DNA of 64,000 bases, taken from the NCBI GenBank assembly GCA_963812085.1, contig CAWETL010000005.1, positions 124,001-188,000 on the forward strand. The letters run 5' to 3'. The notes under the pieces are model-generated. The model did not search any database. It was not told the origin of the DNA and worked only from the letters and a program-made list of their open reading frames with translations. Shown one piece after another: positions 50,600 to 59,241 of this stretch. Position numbers and translations under genes: made by a program. The DNA is from SPDF01 sp963812085. Lineage in GTDB: Bacteria > Gemmatimonadota > Gemmatimonadetes > Gemmatimonadales > GWC2-71-9. Each line of letters opens with the position of its first letter. Position 1 is the first letter of the stretch.

Positions 50600-51735
50600 C
50601 AGCCCAGCGCCTCGCGGAGCCGCGACCAGAACCCCTTTTCCCGGCTGGGCGGTTCGCCTTCGTGCGCCGCGAGCTCGCGGAAGATTCGCTCCTGCTCCGC
50701 CGTCAGGCGCTCGGGTGTCCAGACGTTGATCCGGATGTGCAGGTCGCCCCGGCCTGACTGACCCAGCCGCGGCAGTCCCTTGCCCTTGAGGCGGAGGACC
50801 GTCGCCGTCTGGGTGCCCGAGGGCACCACCACCTGTTCCTCGCCCCACGGCGTCGGCACGGGAAAGGTGCCGCCGAGCGCCGCCTGCGAAAAAGCGAGCG
50901 GCAGGTCGGTGACCAGGTGCTCGCCCTGGCGCTCGAACCGCTCGTCGTCCTCGACCTCGATCAGGACGAGGAGATCGCCCTTGGGCCCGTTGCGCGGGCC
51001 GGAGGCGCCGTGCCCGCGCAGGGTGAGGTAGTTGTTGGTCGAGACGCCCGCCGGAATGTCCACCTGGACCGTCCGCTCCGCCCGCATCCGTCCCTCGCCG
51101 CGGCACACCTCGCACGGCGTGCGGATGACCGTCCCCTCGCCCCCGCAGGTCGGGCACGGCGCCACCTGCACGAACTGGCCGAACATGCTCCGGGCGGCCC
51201 GGCGGACTTCGCCGGTGCCAGCGCAGGTCCCGCACGCGGCGGTGCTGGTCCCCTTCTTGGCGCCGGTGCCGCCGCAGTGCTCGCACGCGTCGAGGGTCTT
51301 GAGCTTGATGGTGCGCTTCACACCGGTGGCCACCTCGGCCAGCGACATCCGCACGGTGACCCGGATGTCCTGCCCGCGCCGCGCCTCCTCACGCGAGTGG
51401 CCACCGGCGCCGCCACCGAAGAGCGACTCGAACCCGCCGAGGCCGCCGAAATCGCGCATGAAGATGTTCAGCGCCTCGGTCAGGTCGACGTGGTGATACT
51501 CGAACCCCGCGCCCCCGCGCCCGACGCCGGCCTTTCCGTAGCGGTCGTAGGCGGCGCGCTTCTGCGGATCGCGCAGCACCTCGTACGCCTCGGTAACCTC
51601 CTTGAAGCGGGCCTCCGCGTCGTGTGAGGAGTTCCGGTCCGGGTGCAGCTCCATCGCCTGCTTGCGGTAGGCCTTCTTGATCTCGGCCTCGGTCGCCCCG
51701 CGCTCGACGCCCAGCAGCTTGTAGAAATCGCTCAC
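50599..51735 (-). CDS. dnaJ: chaperone protein DnaJ
   Basis: Hsp40 co-chaperone, 378 residues. The J domain has the HPD motif in MELHPDRNSS. A Gly/Phe-poor linker follows, then the zinc domain with four CxxCxGxG-like repeats (CEHCGGTG, CGTCAGTG, CPTCGGEG, CEVCRGEG) and the C-terminal substrate-binding domains. It overlaps hrcA by 4 bases. dnaK and grpE are not in the window. Confidence 0.95.
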   Translation of the reverse strand: MSDFYKLLGVERGATEAEIKKAYRKQAMELHPDRNSSHDAEARFKEVTEAYEVLRDPQKRAAYDRYGKAGVGRGGAGFEYHHVDLTEALNIFMRDFGGLGGFESLFGGGAGGHSREEARRGQDIRVTVRMSLAEVATGVKRTIKLKTLDACEHCGGTGAKKGTSTAACGTCAGTGEVRRAARSMFGQFVQVAPCPTCGGEGTVIRTPCEVCRGEGRMRAERTVQVDIPAGVSTNNYLTLRGHGASGPRNGPKGDLLVLIEVEDDERFERQGEHLVTDLPLAFSQAALGGTFPVPTPWGEEQVVVPSGTQTATVLRLKGKGLPRLGQSGRGDLHIRINVWTPERLTAEQERIFRELAAHEGEPPSREKGFWSRLREALG

Positions 51736-52766
51736 GTCAACAATCCCTCGACGAGCTGGCTCGTATGCTCGACCAGCACGATGATCTTGTCGTATGGCAT
51801 CCGGGTCGGACCGAGGACCCCGATGACGCCGCGGAGGTCGCCGGCGCGGTAGGTGGCGGTGACGAGCGTGAACTCGTTCAGCCGCGGATCGACGTTTTCG
51901 CCGCCGATGGTGATGGTCAGCCCTTCCCCGCGGGTCTGCAGCGCCCCGCGCAGGAGATCCCGGCGCTGGGTCAGGTGGAGGAGGTCGCGCATCTTCGTGT
52001 TCGAGGCGAACTCGGGCTGCTCCGCGAGCAGCTCGGCCCCGCCGAGCGCCACGTCCTGTTCCGTGCGCGAGAGATCGAAGATCTCGTCCCGCTCGGCCAG
52101 GAAGATGTTCAGCAGCTCGTGGCTTTCCGGGCTCTCGCCGACGTCCCGGAGGCGGTCGGCCAGCGAGGCCCGGATTTCCGCCACGGTCAGGCCGGCCAGG
52201 CGCTCGTTCAGCACCTGCGCCACCCGGTCGAGCGCCGGCTTGGCGATCGCCCCGTGCACCTCGACGAAGACCGTCCTGACCGCGCCGCTCCGCAGCGTGA
52301 GCACCATCAGGATCCGCTCGCTGGAGACCTGCACCAGTTCGAGCCGCTCGATCACCACGTGCTCGAAGGCGGGGGCGACGGCCACGCCGAGTTCCTGGGT
52401 CAGCACGCCGAGGACCTGGGCCGTGCGCCGGAGCAGCTGGTCCATCGCGTTGCGCGAACCGGGCAACTCGGCTTCGAGCGTCTGCCGCGCGGCGTCGCTC
52501 GGCGGCGCCAGGTGCATCAGGCTGTCGACGTACACCCGGTAGGCAAGGTCGGTGGGGATGCGGCCCGCGGAGGTGTGGGGATGGTAAAGCATCCCCTTGT
52601 CCTCGAGCTCGCTCATGATGTTGCGGACGGTGGCCGGCGACACGCCCAGCCCGAAGCGCTGGGCGATCGTCCGGCTGCCCGCGGGCTCCGCCGTCTCGAT
52701 GTAGGTCTGGATGACCGCTTCGAGGACGTGAAGTTCCCGGGTGGAGAGGTGCTCTGCGGCTGCCAT
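51732..52766 (-). CDS. hrcA: heat-inducible transcription repressor HrcA
   Basis: A 344-residue HrcA: N-terminal winged helix (LHVLEAVIQTYIETAEPAGS, then SPATVRNIMSELEDKGML), the conserved HPHTSAGRIPTDLAYRVYVD, a GAF-like middle and a C-terminal IGVLGPTRMPYDKIIVLVEH. It represses class I heat-shock genes through CIRCE. No CIRCE inverted repeat could be found upstream of hrcA or elsewhere in its operon here. Confidence 0.94.
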   Translation of the reverse strand: MAAAEHLSTRELHVLEAVIQTYIETAEPAGSRTIAQRFGLGVSPATVRNIMSELEDKGMLYHPHTSAGRIPTDLAYRVYVDSLMHLAPPSDAARQTLEAELPGSRNAMDQLLRRTAQVLGVLTQELGVAVAPAFEHVVIERLELVQVSSERILMVLTLRSGAVRTVFVEVHGAIAKPALDRVAQVLNERLAGLTVAEIRASLADRLRDVGESPESHELLNIFLAERDEIFDLSRTEQDVALGGAELLAEQPEFASNTKMRDLLHLTQRRDLLRGALQTRGEGLTITIGGENVDPRLNEFTLVTATYRAGDLRGVIGVLGPTRMPYDKIIVLVEHTSQLVEGLLT

Positions 52767-52780
52767 GGGGGTGAATCTAA

Positions 52781-53881
52781 TCAGGCTGCCTCTGCCACCA
52801 ACGCGTCGAGGCGGAGCCAACCCTCGGCGGAGAGGCGCAGGAAGTCGCCCGACTCGGCTGCCCAGCCCGCGTCCCGCCAGCGCGCTCGCACCGCCGCCGG
52901 GATGAGCCCGACCGGGGCGCCCGCCGAGGTCCGGAGGCCAAGGTACAGGGCTTCGAGCCGGCGCTGGACCTCGTCCAGCCGCTCCCGGCCGGCCACGGGA
53001 TCGTCTCCCCGCCCGACGGCGGCGTCCCAGGCGGCGTATTCCCGGATGTTCCACCAGCGTTCGCTGCCCGACGCGCTGTGCGCGGAGGGACCCAGCCCGA
53101 GGTACGGCGTGCCTTGCCAGTACCCGGTGTTGTGGCGGGCCCGGTGGCCGGGAAGGGCGGCGTTGGAGACTTCGTAGTGCTCCCATCCCCGCGAGGCCAG
53201 CGCCTCGCTCAGCTGCAGGAACTCCTCCGCGTACTGGGCCTCATCCACCGGCGCCGCACGGCCCGACGCGGTCCACCGGCCCAGGGGCGTGTGGGCCTCG
53301 ACCGTGAGCCCGTAGCAGGACAGATGCTCCGGCTCGAGGGCAAACGCCTCCTCGAGGTCTTCCGCCCAGGCCCGCCCGAGGCCGGCCGGCAGCCCGTAGA
53401 TGAGGTCGAGCGAGAGATCGGCGAACCCGGCCGACCGGAGGGTGCGCACCGCCGCACGCGCCTGATCGGCTGTGTGGGTGCGGTGCATCCATTCGAGCAC
53501 CTGGGGCGAGAACGACTGCACACCAAGCGATACCCGGCCGATCCCCGCGGCGCGCCAGGCCTCGGCGGCTGCGGGCGTGACGTCGTCCGGATTGGCCTCC
53601 AGCGTGATCTCGGCCGCCGGGAGCACCTTCCGCTCCGCGCGGAGCCCGGCCAGGATGGTCCCGAGGGCCGCTGGCTCGAGATGCGACGGCGTCCCCCCGC
53701 CGAAATAGACGGTCTCCAATTCGGCGCTCTCCGCCCAGGCGCCGTGTGATTGCACGCCGCGCCACTCGCGCAGGACCGACTCGGCGAATCGGGCGGAGGG
53801 AACGGTGCGCCGCACAGCGATCGAGAAGTCGCAGTAGCTGCACCGGCGGGCGCAGAACGGCACGTGGATGTAGAGGTTCAC
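52781..53881 (-). CDS. hemW: radical SAM heme chaperone HemW (coproporphyrinogen-oxidase-like)
   Basis: A 366-residue radical SAM protein with CARRCSYCDF (CxxxCxxC cluster) at about 14-23, YFGGGTPSHLEP, and ANPDDVTPAAAEAWRAAG. It ends in a HemN C-terminal-like domain. It lacks the extra N-terminal residues of true HemN, so it is HemW, a heme-delivery protein. The start is GTG (VNLYIHVPFC). It precedes hrcA by 14 bases, a common hemW-hrcA order. Confidence 0.93.
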   Translation of the reverse strand: MNLYIHVPFCARRCSYCDFSIAVRRTVPSARFAESVLREWRGVQSHGAWAESAELETVYFGGGTPSHLEPAALGTILAGLRAERKVLPAAEITLEANPDDVTPAAAEAWRAAGIGRVSLGVQSFSPQVLEWMHRTHTADQARAAVRTLRSAGFADLSLDLIYGLPAGLGRAWAEDLEEAFALEPEHLSCYGLTVEAHTPLGRWTASGRAAPVDEAQYAEEFLQLSEALASRGWEHYEVSNAALPGHRARHNTGYWQGTPYLGLGPSAHSASGSERWWNIREYAAWDAAVGRGDDPVAGRERLDEVQRRLEALYLGLRTSAGAPVGLIPAAVRARWRDAGWAAESGDFLRLSAEGWLRLDALVAEAA

Positions 53882-53918
53882 GGGGAGAAGGGTACTGCGG
53901 CCGCCCCCCCGCGCAACG

Positions 53919-55043
53919 TCAGGCGCGCAGGAAGCGCCGGCCAGGCTCCTGGCGGGCAACGCCGTGAAGCTCGAGGGCACAGAGTGCGGCGAGGACGTCG
54001 GCCGCCGGCGCGCCGAGTACCTCGACCAGCGCGTCGAGGTGGCGCGGCATCCGGTCGAGGGAGCGGAGGAGCCGCTGCTCCAACGGCGTGAGGGGCGGCC
54101 CCGGCGGGAGGGCGACGGGATCGGGGGGAAGCGACGCCGCGCCGTGGCGCGCCAGCACCTCCGGAAACGCGGCCAGGAGGTCGGCTGCCTCGAGGAAGGG
54201 CGTGGCTCCGTCGCGGAGCAGCCGGTTGGTGCCGACCGAGGTCGGGCTGGTGACCGGACCCGGGACCACCATCACGTCACGCCCCTGATTGAGCGCGGCA
54301 TCCACCGTGATGAGCGTGCCGGAGCCGGCGGCGGCCTCGACGACGACGGTGACTCTCGCCAGCCCGCTGATTAGCCGGTTCCGGCGCTGGAAACTCCCCG
54401 CGTGCGGCCGGTGGCCGGGTGGAAACTCGGTCAGCAGCAGGCCCTCGCGCCGCATCCGCTCATACAGCATGCGATTGGCGGCTGGATAGATGACGCCGAA
54501 TCCGTTCCCGAGCACGCCGATGGTGGCCGTGCCGGCGTCCAGGGCGGCCAGGTGCGCGACGGCGTCGAGTCCGCGCGCCATGCCGCTCACCACGGCGAGG
54601 CCTCCGAGCGCCGCCGCGGATACCACGAGGCGGCAGGCGTCGGCGCCATACGCCGAGTGGTCGCGGCTCCCCACGACGGCGACCGCCGGCCGGTCAAGCA
54701 GTTCCAGCGTTCCCATCGCGAAGAGCGCGGCCGGCGGCTCGGGGATGGTGGAGAGGATGCGCGGGTACGCGAGATCTCCCGGCAGGAGACACTGCCCGCC
54801 GTGGGACTCCACCTCGCGCAGCACCCGCTCCCCTTCCGACACCGAACTCCCCTTGATGGCGGTCGCGCAGGCGCGGGAAACTCCCGGCAAGGTGCACAAA
54901 AACTCAAACGGCGCCGCGAGGGCGCCGTAGGCTGTGGAGCAGGCCGAGAGGAGGATCCTCTGTCGGGCATGGCCGATTCCCGGGACGAGCGCGAGCGCCA
55001 CCCGGGCCGCCCGCTCCTCGCCGGGCAATTCGTCCGCCGTCAC
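53919..55043 (-). CDS. dprA: DNA-processing protein DprA
   Basis: Loads RecA on incoming single-stranded DNA in natural transformation. The 374-residue protein has an N-terminal SAM-like helical part, the Rossmann-like core with VAVVGSRDHSAYG, SGMARGLDAVAHLAAL, LLTEFPPGHRPHAGSFQRRN and AGSGTLITVDAALNQGRDV, and a C-terminal winged helix. The GTG at 55041-55043 is chosen because it makes a GTGA overlap with the obgE stop, matching its neighbours; a GTG four codons earlier is possible. comEC and comF are not seen. Confidence 0.93.
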   Translation of the reverse strand: MTADELPGEERAARVALALVPGIGHARQRILLSACSTAYGALAAPFEFLCTLPGVSRACATAIKGSSVSEGERVLREVESHGGQCLLPGDLAYPRILSTIPEPPAALFAMGTLELLDRPAVAVVGSRDHSAYGADACRLVVSAAALGGLAVVSGMARGLDAVAHLAALDAGTATIGVLGNGFGVIYPAANRMLYERMRREGLLLTEFPPGHRPHAGSFQRRNRLISGLARVTVVVEAAAGSGTLITVDAALNQGRDVMVVPGPVTSPTSVGTNRLLRDGATPFLEAADLLAAFPEVLARHGAASLPPDPVALPPGPPLTPLEQRLLRSLDRMPRHLDALVEVLGAPAADVLAALCALELHGVARQEPGRRFLRA

Positions 55044-56065
55044 TCGGCAGGCCACTCCTCGTCGGCCGGCGGCGGCTCCTGCGCCCGTGCGTCCGCCACG
55101 AATCGGAAGAGGTACTCCTTCAGTTCCTCCAGTCCGCTGCCCGCCGCGCTGGAGATCGCGAGCTGGCGGTCCGCCTCGGGGGCGTCGAGCAGGGGCACCG
55201 TGTCCGCCTCCGGCAGGAGGTCGCGCTTGGTCAGGACCACCACGTGGGGCCGCGCCGCGAGTTCGGTGGAGTACTGCCGCACCTCACTCCGGAGCTTGTC
55301 GTACACCTGCTGGGGATTTTCGGCGTCGAGGGGCACCAGGAAGGCGAGGACGCGGGTGCGCTCCACGTGCTGGAGGAACTTGAGCCCCAGGCCCTTCCCT
55401 TCGTGCGCCCCCTCGATGATGCCGGGGATGTCGGCCATCACGAACGTGCGGGACCCGGTGAGCTGGACCACGCCGAGGTTCGGCTCGAGCGTGGTGAACG
55501 GATAATCCGCAATCTTGGGGCGCGCGGCACTGAGTACCGAGAGCAGTGTGCTCTTGCCGGCGTTGGGTTCGCCCACGAGTCCGACGTCGGCGATCAACTT
55601 GAGGACGAGCTCGATGTCCCGCTCCTGGCCTTCCTCGCCCGGCTCCCATTCTCGCGGCGCCTGGTGCGTGGGCGTCGTGAAGCGCGCGTTGCCCCGGCCG
55701 CCCCGCCCGCCGCGTGCCACTCGCACGGTATCCCCGTCGTGGAGAATCTCCGCGATCAGCTCGCCGGTAGCGAGGTCCCGCACCACCGTGCCGGGTGGCA
55801 CCGGCATGTAGACGTCGGCGGCGGTCGCGCCGGTCTTCGTCTTTCCCTTGCCGTGGTCGCCGCGCTCCGCCTTCCAGATCGTGCGGTACCGGTAGTCGAG
55901 CAGCGTGGCGAGGTTGGCGTCGCCCCGGACGAAGATGTGTCCGCCGTGGCCGCCGTCGCCGCCGTCCGGTCCGCCCTTCGGCTTGAACTTGAAGCGCGCA
56001 AAGGACGAGGCCCCGGAGCCGCCGGTCCCCGCGATCACTTTCACTACCGCCCGATCGATGAACAT
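55040..56065 (-). CDS. obgE: GTPase Obg/CgtA
   Basis: Ribosome-associated GTPase of 341 residues. The glycine-rich Obg domain (1-158) has KGGPDGGDGGHGGHIF. The G domain carries G1 GEPNAGKST, switch PFTTLEPNLG, G3 DIPGIIEGAHEGKGLG and the TKRD G4 motif. The C-terminal OCT domain is absent or very short. Obg controls 50S maturation and stress response. It shares one base with the CMD gene stop (TGATG). Confidence 0.95.
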   Translation of the reverse strand: MFIDRAVVKVIAGTGGSGASSFARFKFKPKGGPDGGDGGHGGHIFVRGDANLATLLDYRYRTIWKAERGDHGKGKTKTGATAADVYMPVPPGTVVRDLATGELIAEILHDGDTVRVARGGRGGRGNARFTTPTHQAPREWEPGEEGQERDIELVLKLIADVGLVGEPNAGKSTLLSVLSAARPKIADYPFTTLEPNLGVVQLTGSRTFVMADIPGIIEGAHEGKGLGLKFLQHVERTRVLAFLVPLDAENPQQVYDKLRSEVRQYSTELAARPHVVVLTKRDLLPEADTVPLLDAPEADRQLAISSAAGSGLEELKEYLFRFVADARAQEPPPADEEWPAE

Positions 56066-56709
56066 CAGTCCTCCGGAGCCCAACCAGCGCGCACCACCGA
56101 CCACAGTTCCTTGACCGTCTTCCATTCCTCGTGGTTGAGGAGGGGAATCACCACTGCCAGCGTCGCGTCGACCTGCGCGAAGGTGGCCCCGCTGTGCAGG
56201 GCGCCCCGCAGGTGCGAGTGCAGTTGCCGGTTGGTGTGCAGCACGGCCGTCTGCACTACCGTGCAGAGTTCCCGCCGGAGTAAGTCGAGCCCGGGCCGGC
56301 CGAGGGTGCGGCCGTACCCCTCGACGAGCATCCACCGGTCCACCGCCGGGTGCAGGTCCCGGATGTTGAGCCGGAGCCGGGCGTAATTGCCGCCATACAC
56401 CCGTGCGCAGGTTTGCTCTCCACGAGCTTCCCATTCCGGCAGGTTCCCATACTCCGAATCGGAATCCTCGACCGGGGCCGGGCGGCCGCTCACCTTGCGC
56501 CAGAGGCCGAACGCCACGATGGCGCGCGGATACCCGGCCATGAGGATGGACTGCAGCAGCAGCTCCTCCACCCACGCTGGAGCGACGCCCGCCTCGAGCG
56601 CTCCCGCAAAGGCCTGGCGCATGGCCGGCTCCTCGCCGACGGCCACCGCCGCGGCCAGGCGCACCAGCGCGAGCGTTTCCGTGTCCAGTGGCGTGGCGGG
56701 CTCGGACAT
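56065..56709 (-). CDS. carboxymuconolactone decarboxylase-like (AhpD-fold) protein
   Basis: A 214-residue all-helical protein with two CMD repeats. The first spans about 25-95 (AFAGALEAGVAPAWVEELL, AGYPRAIVAFGLWRKV) and the second 140-205 (RRELCTVVQTAVLHTNRQL, ALHSGATFAQVDATLAVVI). No CxxC pair is present, so AhpD-type peroxidase activity is unlikely. Function unknown. It is locked by 1-nt overlaps between asparaginase and obgE. Confidence 0.8.
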   Translation of the reverse strand: MSEPATPLDTETLALVRLAAAVAVGEEPAMRQAFAGALEAGVAPAWVEELLLQSILMAGYPRAIVAFGLWRKVSGRPAPVEDSDSEYGNLPEWEARGEQTCARVYGGNYARLRLNIRDLHPAVDRWMLVEGYGRTLGRPGLDLLRRELCTVVQTAVLHTNRQLHSHLRGALHSGATFAQVDATLAVVIPLLNHEEWKTVKELWSVVRAGWAPED

Positions 56710-57761
56710 CACGATACTCCGGAACGGTTGGCGGGCGAGACGGATCGACCGCTCGGTGGCACATGAAAACGCAGCGTACCTGCTGCGCGCATGACGCCGG
56801 TCTGGGCCCGCCGCGTGTTGTGAATGGCCGGCGTGGCGTAGCTCGACAGTGCCTCCAGCACGGGCGCGAGTGCACCGGCCGGATCGACCTGCGCGAGGAC
56901 GCCGAGGAGGGCCACCTGGGAGCTGCGCATGTCGCCGTCGATCACCTTGAGCGCGACGCCGAGGCCGGCATGCGGCAGCGCGGCGCAGTAGACACCTTCG
57001 GCGCCGACCTTGGCCAGCACGGCTCCTCGCGACTCGCGAATGAGGTCGGTGCAGAGTCGGCGGGTGCCGCCGATCAGTTCCGGATGGGTCGCGATCGCCT
57101 CGCGCACCCGGATGGCGGCCGGCTCGAGACTCGCGCCGAGGCGGGCGTAGGCAAGCGCCATGTGCCGGAGCGGAAGCCCGAAGCAGACGGTGGTGCAGCC
57201 ATCCACCGCCTGGACGATGTCTCCCTTGCCGAGCCCGGTCCAACGGGCCACTTCGGCGAGGATCCGCTCCTGCGCCGGATGACCCGAGCGCTCGTATCCG
57301 GCGGTCGGCCACCCGTGGTGGCGCGCCAGGGCCAGCATGCCGGCGTGCTTCCCGGAGCAGTTGCTCCAGGCGGCGGTCAGCGTGGTGCCGGCGCGGAGCG
57401 CCGATTCGTGCACCGCGGGCGAAAGCGGCGTGTGCGGCCCGCAGGCCAGGTCCGACTCCCGGCAGCCGATGGCCGCCAGCATCCGGAGCGCCAGCGCGAC
57501 GTGCATCGGCTCGCTCGAGTGTGACCCGCAGGCGAGCGCGATGGCGTCGGCGCCCAGCGCGAACCGGTCGGCCCCGCCGTCCGCCACCAGCGGCAGTGCC
57601 TGGAACGGCTTGGCCGCGGACCGCCAGAACGTGACGAGGTCGGGCTCGCCGGCCGACGCGACGAGTCGCCCCGCGGCGTCCACCACGGCGACCTCGACGG
57701 CGTGAACCGACTCGGTGAGCTCACCGCGGGTGACGTCGACGCGGAAGGGGGAGGTGGACAT
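56709..57761 (-). CDS. asparaginase II family protein
   Basis: A 350-residue protein of the Asparaginase_II (PF06089-like) family, distinct from the classical type I/II asparaginases. Features include GELTESVHAVEVAVVDA at the N-terminus, FWRSAAKPFQALP, ACGSHSSEP, NCSGKHAGMLALA and DGCTTVCFGLPLRHMA. It probably hydrolyses asparagine or a related amide. The start MSTSPFRVD is chosen over an 99-residue upstream extension antisense to the heptose kinase. It heads the minus-strand string down to the HIT gene. Confidence 0.88.
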   Translation of the reverse strand: MSTSPFRVDVTRGELTESVHAVEVAVVDAAGRLVASAGEPDLVTFWRSAAKPFQALPLVADGGADRFALGADAIALACGSHSSEPMHVALALRMLAAIGCRESDLACGPHTPLSPAVHESALRAGTTLTAAWSNCSGKHAGMLALARHHGWPTAGYERSGHPAQERILAEVARWTGLGKGDIVQAVDGCTTVCFGLPLRHMALAYARLGASLEPAAIRVREAIATHPELIGGTRRLCTDLIRESRGAVLAKVGAEGVYCAALPHAGLGVALKVIDGDMRSSQVALLGVLAQVDPAGALAPVLEALSSYATPAIHNTRRAQTGVMRAAGTLRFHVPPSGRSVSPANRSGVS

Positions 57762-57878
57762 GGCGCACAAAGATAGCGGAACGCCCTCCCCACCGGGCTG
57801 CGCACGCCCCTTCCCCTTTGCCCATGCCGGACGCACGTTTCCCGGCGTGCCGTACTCCCACGAGCCCGAGGATCCGCC

Positions 57879-58919
57879 GTGCGTCCCATGACACCGCCGC
57901 CGCCGATGCCCCGCGACCGGGTGCTGAGCCTCATCGAACGGATGGCGAAGAGCCGGATCGTCGTGGTGGGCGACCTGATCCTCGATCGCTACCTGATCGG
58001 CGACACCGACCGGCTCTCGCCCGAGGCGCCGGTGCCGGTCGTGACGGTGCGCGAGCACCGCTCCGCCCTGGGCGGCGCGGCCAACGTGGCGGCCAACGTG
58101 GCGGCGATGGGCGCCGCCTGCCAGCTGGTCGGCGTGGTGGGCGACGATCCGACCGGCCGAGCACTCCGGGCGGAGATGGCCACGCTCCGGCTCACGGATT
58201 CATTCGTGGCCACCGTCGCCGGGCGTCCCACGACCTCGAAGACCCGCGTGCTGGCCCGCGGCCAGCAGGTCGTGCGGATCGATGAAGAGGTGGACCGGCT
58301 GCTCGAGGAGGCGGAACTCGCCCGCGTCGTGCGGCTGGCGGAGGAGGCCCTGGGCGATGCCGACGCACTGCTCCTCGAGGACTACAACAAGGGTCTCCTG
58401 GCCCCGGCGCTGATCAAGGCCGCGATGGCCGTGGCCCGCACCCGCGGCATCCCGGTCGTGGTGGACCCCAAGTTCAGGCAGTTCTTCGACTATGCCGGCG
58501 CCACGGTGTTCAAGCCCAACCGCCGGGAGATGGAGGCCGCCCTCGGCGCCGCCGTGGATCTCGAGCACCGGAACGCCCTGCCGGACGCGCTCAAGCGGCT
58601 CAAGGTGGACAACCTGCTGCTGACGCTGGGCGCGGAGGGGATGGTGCTGGTCACCCGGGACGGGGCGACGACGCACCTGCCCTCGCTGGCGCGCGAGGTG
58701 TACGATGTGTCGGGAGCCGGCGACACGGTGACCGCCTGGGTGGGGACCTGCCTCGCCGCGGGTGCGACGGTGCGCGAGGCAGCACAGCTGGCCAACATTG
58801 CGGCGGGCATCGAGGTCGGGAAGGCGGGGGTGGCGACGGTGTCACCAGAGGAGGTGCTCGCGATGCACGACGAGAAGTACGACCAGATCGGGCGGCTCCG
58901 GCGGAGCGGGCTGATCTGA
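57879..58919 (+). CDS. rfaE1: D-glycero-beta-D-manno-heptose-7-phosphate kinase
   Basis: A 346-residue PfkB-family kinase matching the N-terminal half of HldE: VVGDLILDRYLIGDTDRLSP, GGAANVAANVAAMGA and the C-terminal DVSGAGDTVTAW with the catalytic aspartate. It phosphorylates heptose-7-phosphate at C1 for LPS core synthesis. The nucleotidyltransferase half is absent, so it is a stand-alone RfaE1/HldA type. GTG at 57879 has GAGG 7 bases upstream; an in-frame ATG three codons later is possible. Confidence 0.88.
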   Translation: MRPMTPPPPMPRDRVLSLIERMAKSRIVVVGDLILDRYLIGDTDRLSPEAPVPVVTVREHRSALGGAANVAANVAAMGAACQLVGVVGDDPTGRALRAEMATLRLTDSFVATVAGRPTTSKTRVLARGQQVVRIDEEVDRLLEEAELARVVRLAEEALGDADALLLEDYNKGLLAPALIKAAMAVARTRGIPVVVDPKFRQFFDYAGATVFKPNRREMEAALGAAVDLEHRNALPDALKRLKVDNLLLTLGAEGMVLVTRDGATTHLPSLAREVYDVSGAGDTVTAWVGTCLAAGATVREAAQLANIAAGIEVGKAGVATVSPEEVLAMHDEKYDQIGRLRRSGLI

Positions 58920-58925
58920 GGATCG

Positions 58926-59017
58926 AGATTGCTTCGTCGGCCCCGTTCGGGGCCTCCTCGCAATGACACTGTTGGTCATTCTGTCATTGCGAGGCCTCGG
59001 AGAGGCCGAAGCAATCT
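58926..59017. repeat. long intergenic inverted repeat after the heptose kinase
   Basis: The left arm (58926-58968) runs AGATTGCTTCG...CGCAATGACA and the right arm (58982-59017) TGTCATTGCGAGG...GAAGCAATCT, nearly reverse-complementary over about 36-43 bases with a 13-base centre. It looks like a dispersed palindromic intergenic element of a type seen in many genomes. It could act as a terminator for the heptose kinase transcript. The rest of the 58920-59241 gap holds only the tRNA gene and a terminator. Confidence 0.75.
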
Positions 59018-59072
59018 GCCCCGGGGTTGCCCGGCCCCGCCGGCCCCATTAGACTCCCGCTCCCGAAACACC

Positions 59073-59172
59073 GGGCGATTAGCTCAGCTGGTTAGAGCGC
59101 GCGCCTCACATGCGCGAGGTCGGGGGGCGCCTCACATGCGCGAGGTCGGGGGTTCGAGCCCCTCATCGCCCA
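59073..59172 (+). tRNA. tRNA-Val (anticodon CAC) carrying a 26-nt tandem duplication
   Basis: The acceptor stem GGGCGAT/ATCGCCC, D arm GCTCAGCTGGTTAGAGC and T arm GGGGG-TTCGAGC-CCCTC are intact, and the anticodon arm CGCGC-CTCACAT-GCGCG gives CAC at 59107-59109. The span is 100 nt instead of 74 because 26 bases covering the anticodon arm, variable loop and start of the T stem occur twice in a row. With one copy removed, a normal tRNA-Val remains. CCA is not encoded. Whether this version is processed or charged is unclear; it may be a broken gene or an assembly error. Confidence 0.8.
59101..59152 (+). repeat. tandem duplication inside tRNA-Val
   Basis: Two identical adjacent 26-base units, 59101-59126 and 59127-59152, each beginning GCGCCTCACATGCGCG and ending GGTCGGGGG. 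Both contain the anticodon triplet CAC (59107-59109 and 59133-59135). Confidence 0.95.
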
Positions 59173-59186
59173 TTGAATCACGACAA

Positions 59187-59220
59187 ACGGCTCCCCGACG
59201 AGTGGTCGGGGAGCCGTTTT
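59187..59220. terminator. bidirectional intrinsic terminator
   Basis: A 13-bp stem (ACGGCTCCCCGAC with GTCGGGGAGCCGT, 5-base loop) is followed by TTTT on the plus strand and preceded by AAAC, which reads GTTT on the minus strand. It separates the tRNA-Val transcript from the convergent BaeRF gene and can serve both. Confidence 0.88.
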
Positions 59221-59241
59221 GCGTATCGTGCAACGCGCGCC

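Noticed and set aside
52767..52780. CIRCE operator upstream of hrcA
   Set aside because: The gap is only 14 bases, and no TTAGCACTC-N9-GAGTGCTAA inverted repeat was found there or before obgE/hemW.
59101..59152. Intron or mobile insertion in tRNA-Val
   Set aside because: The extra 26 nt are an exact tandem copy of tRNA sequence, far too short for a group I intron and without element ends.
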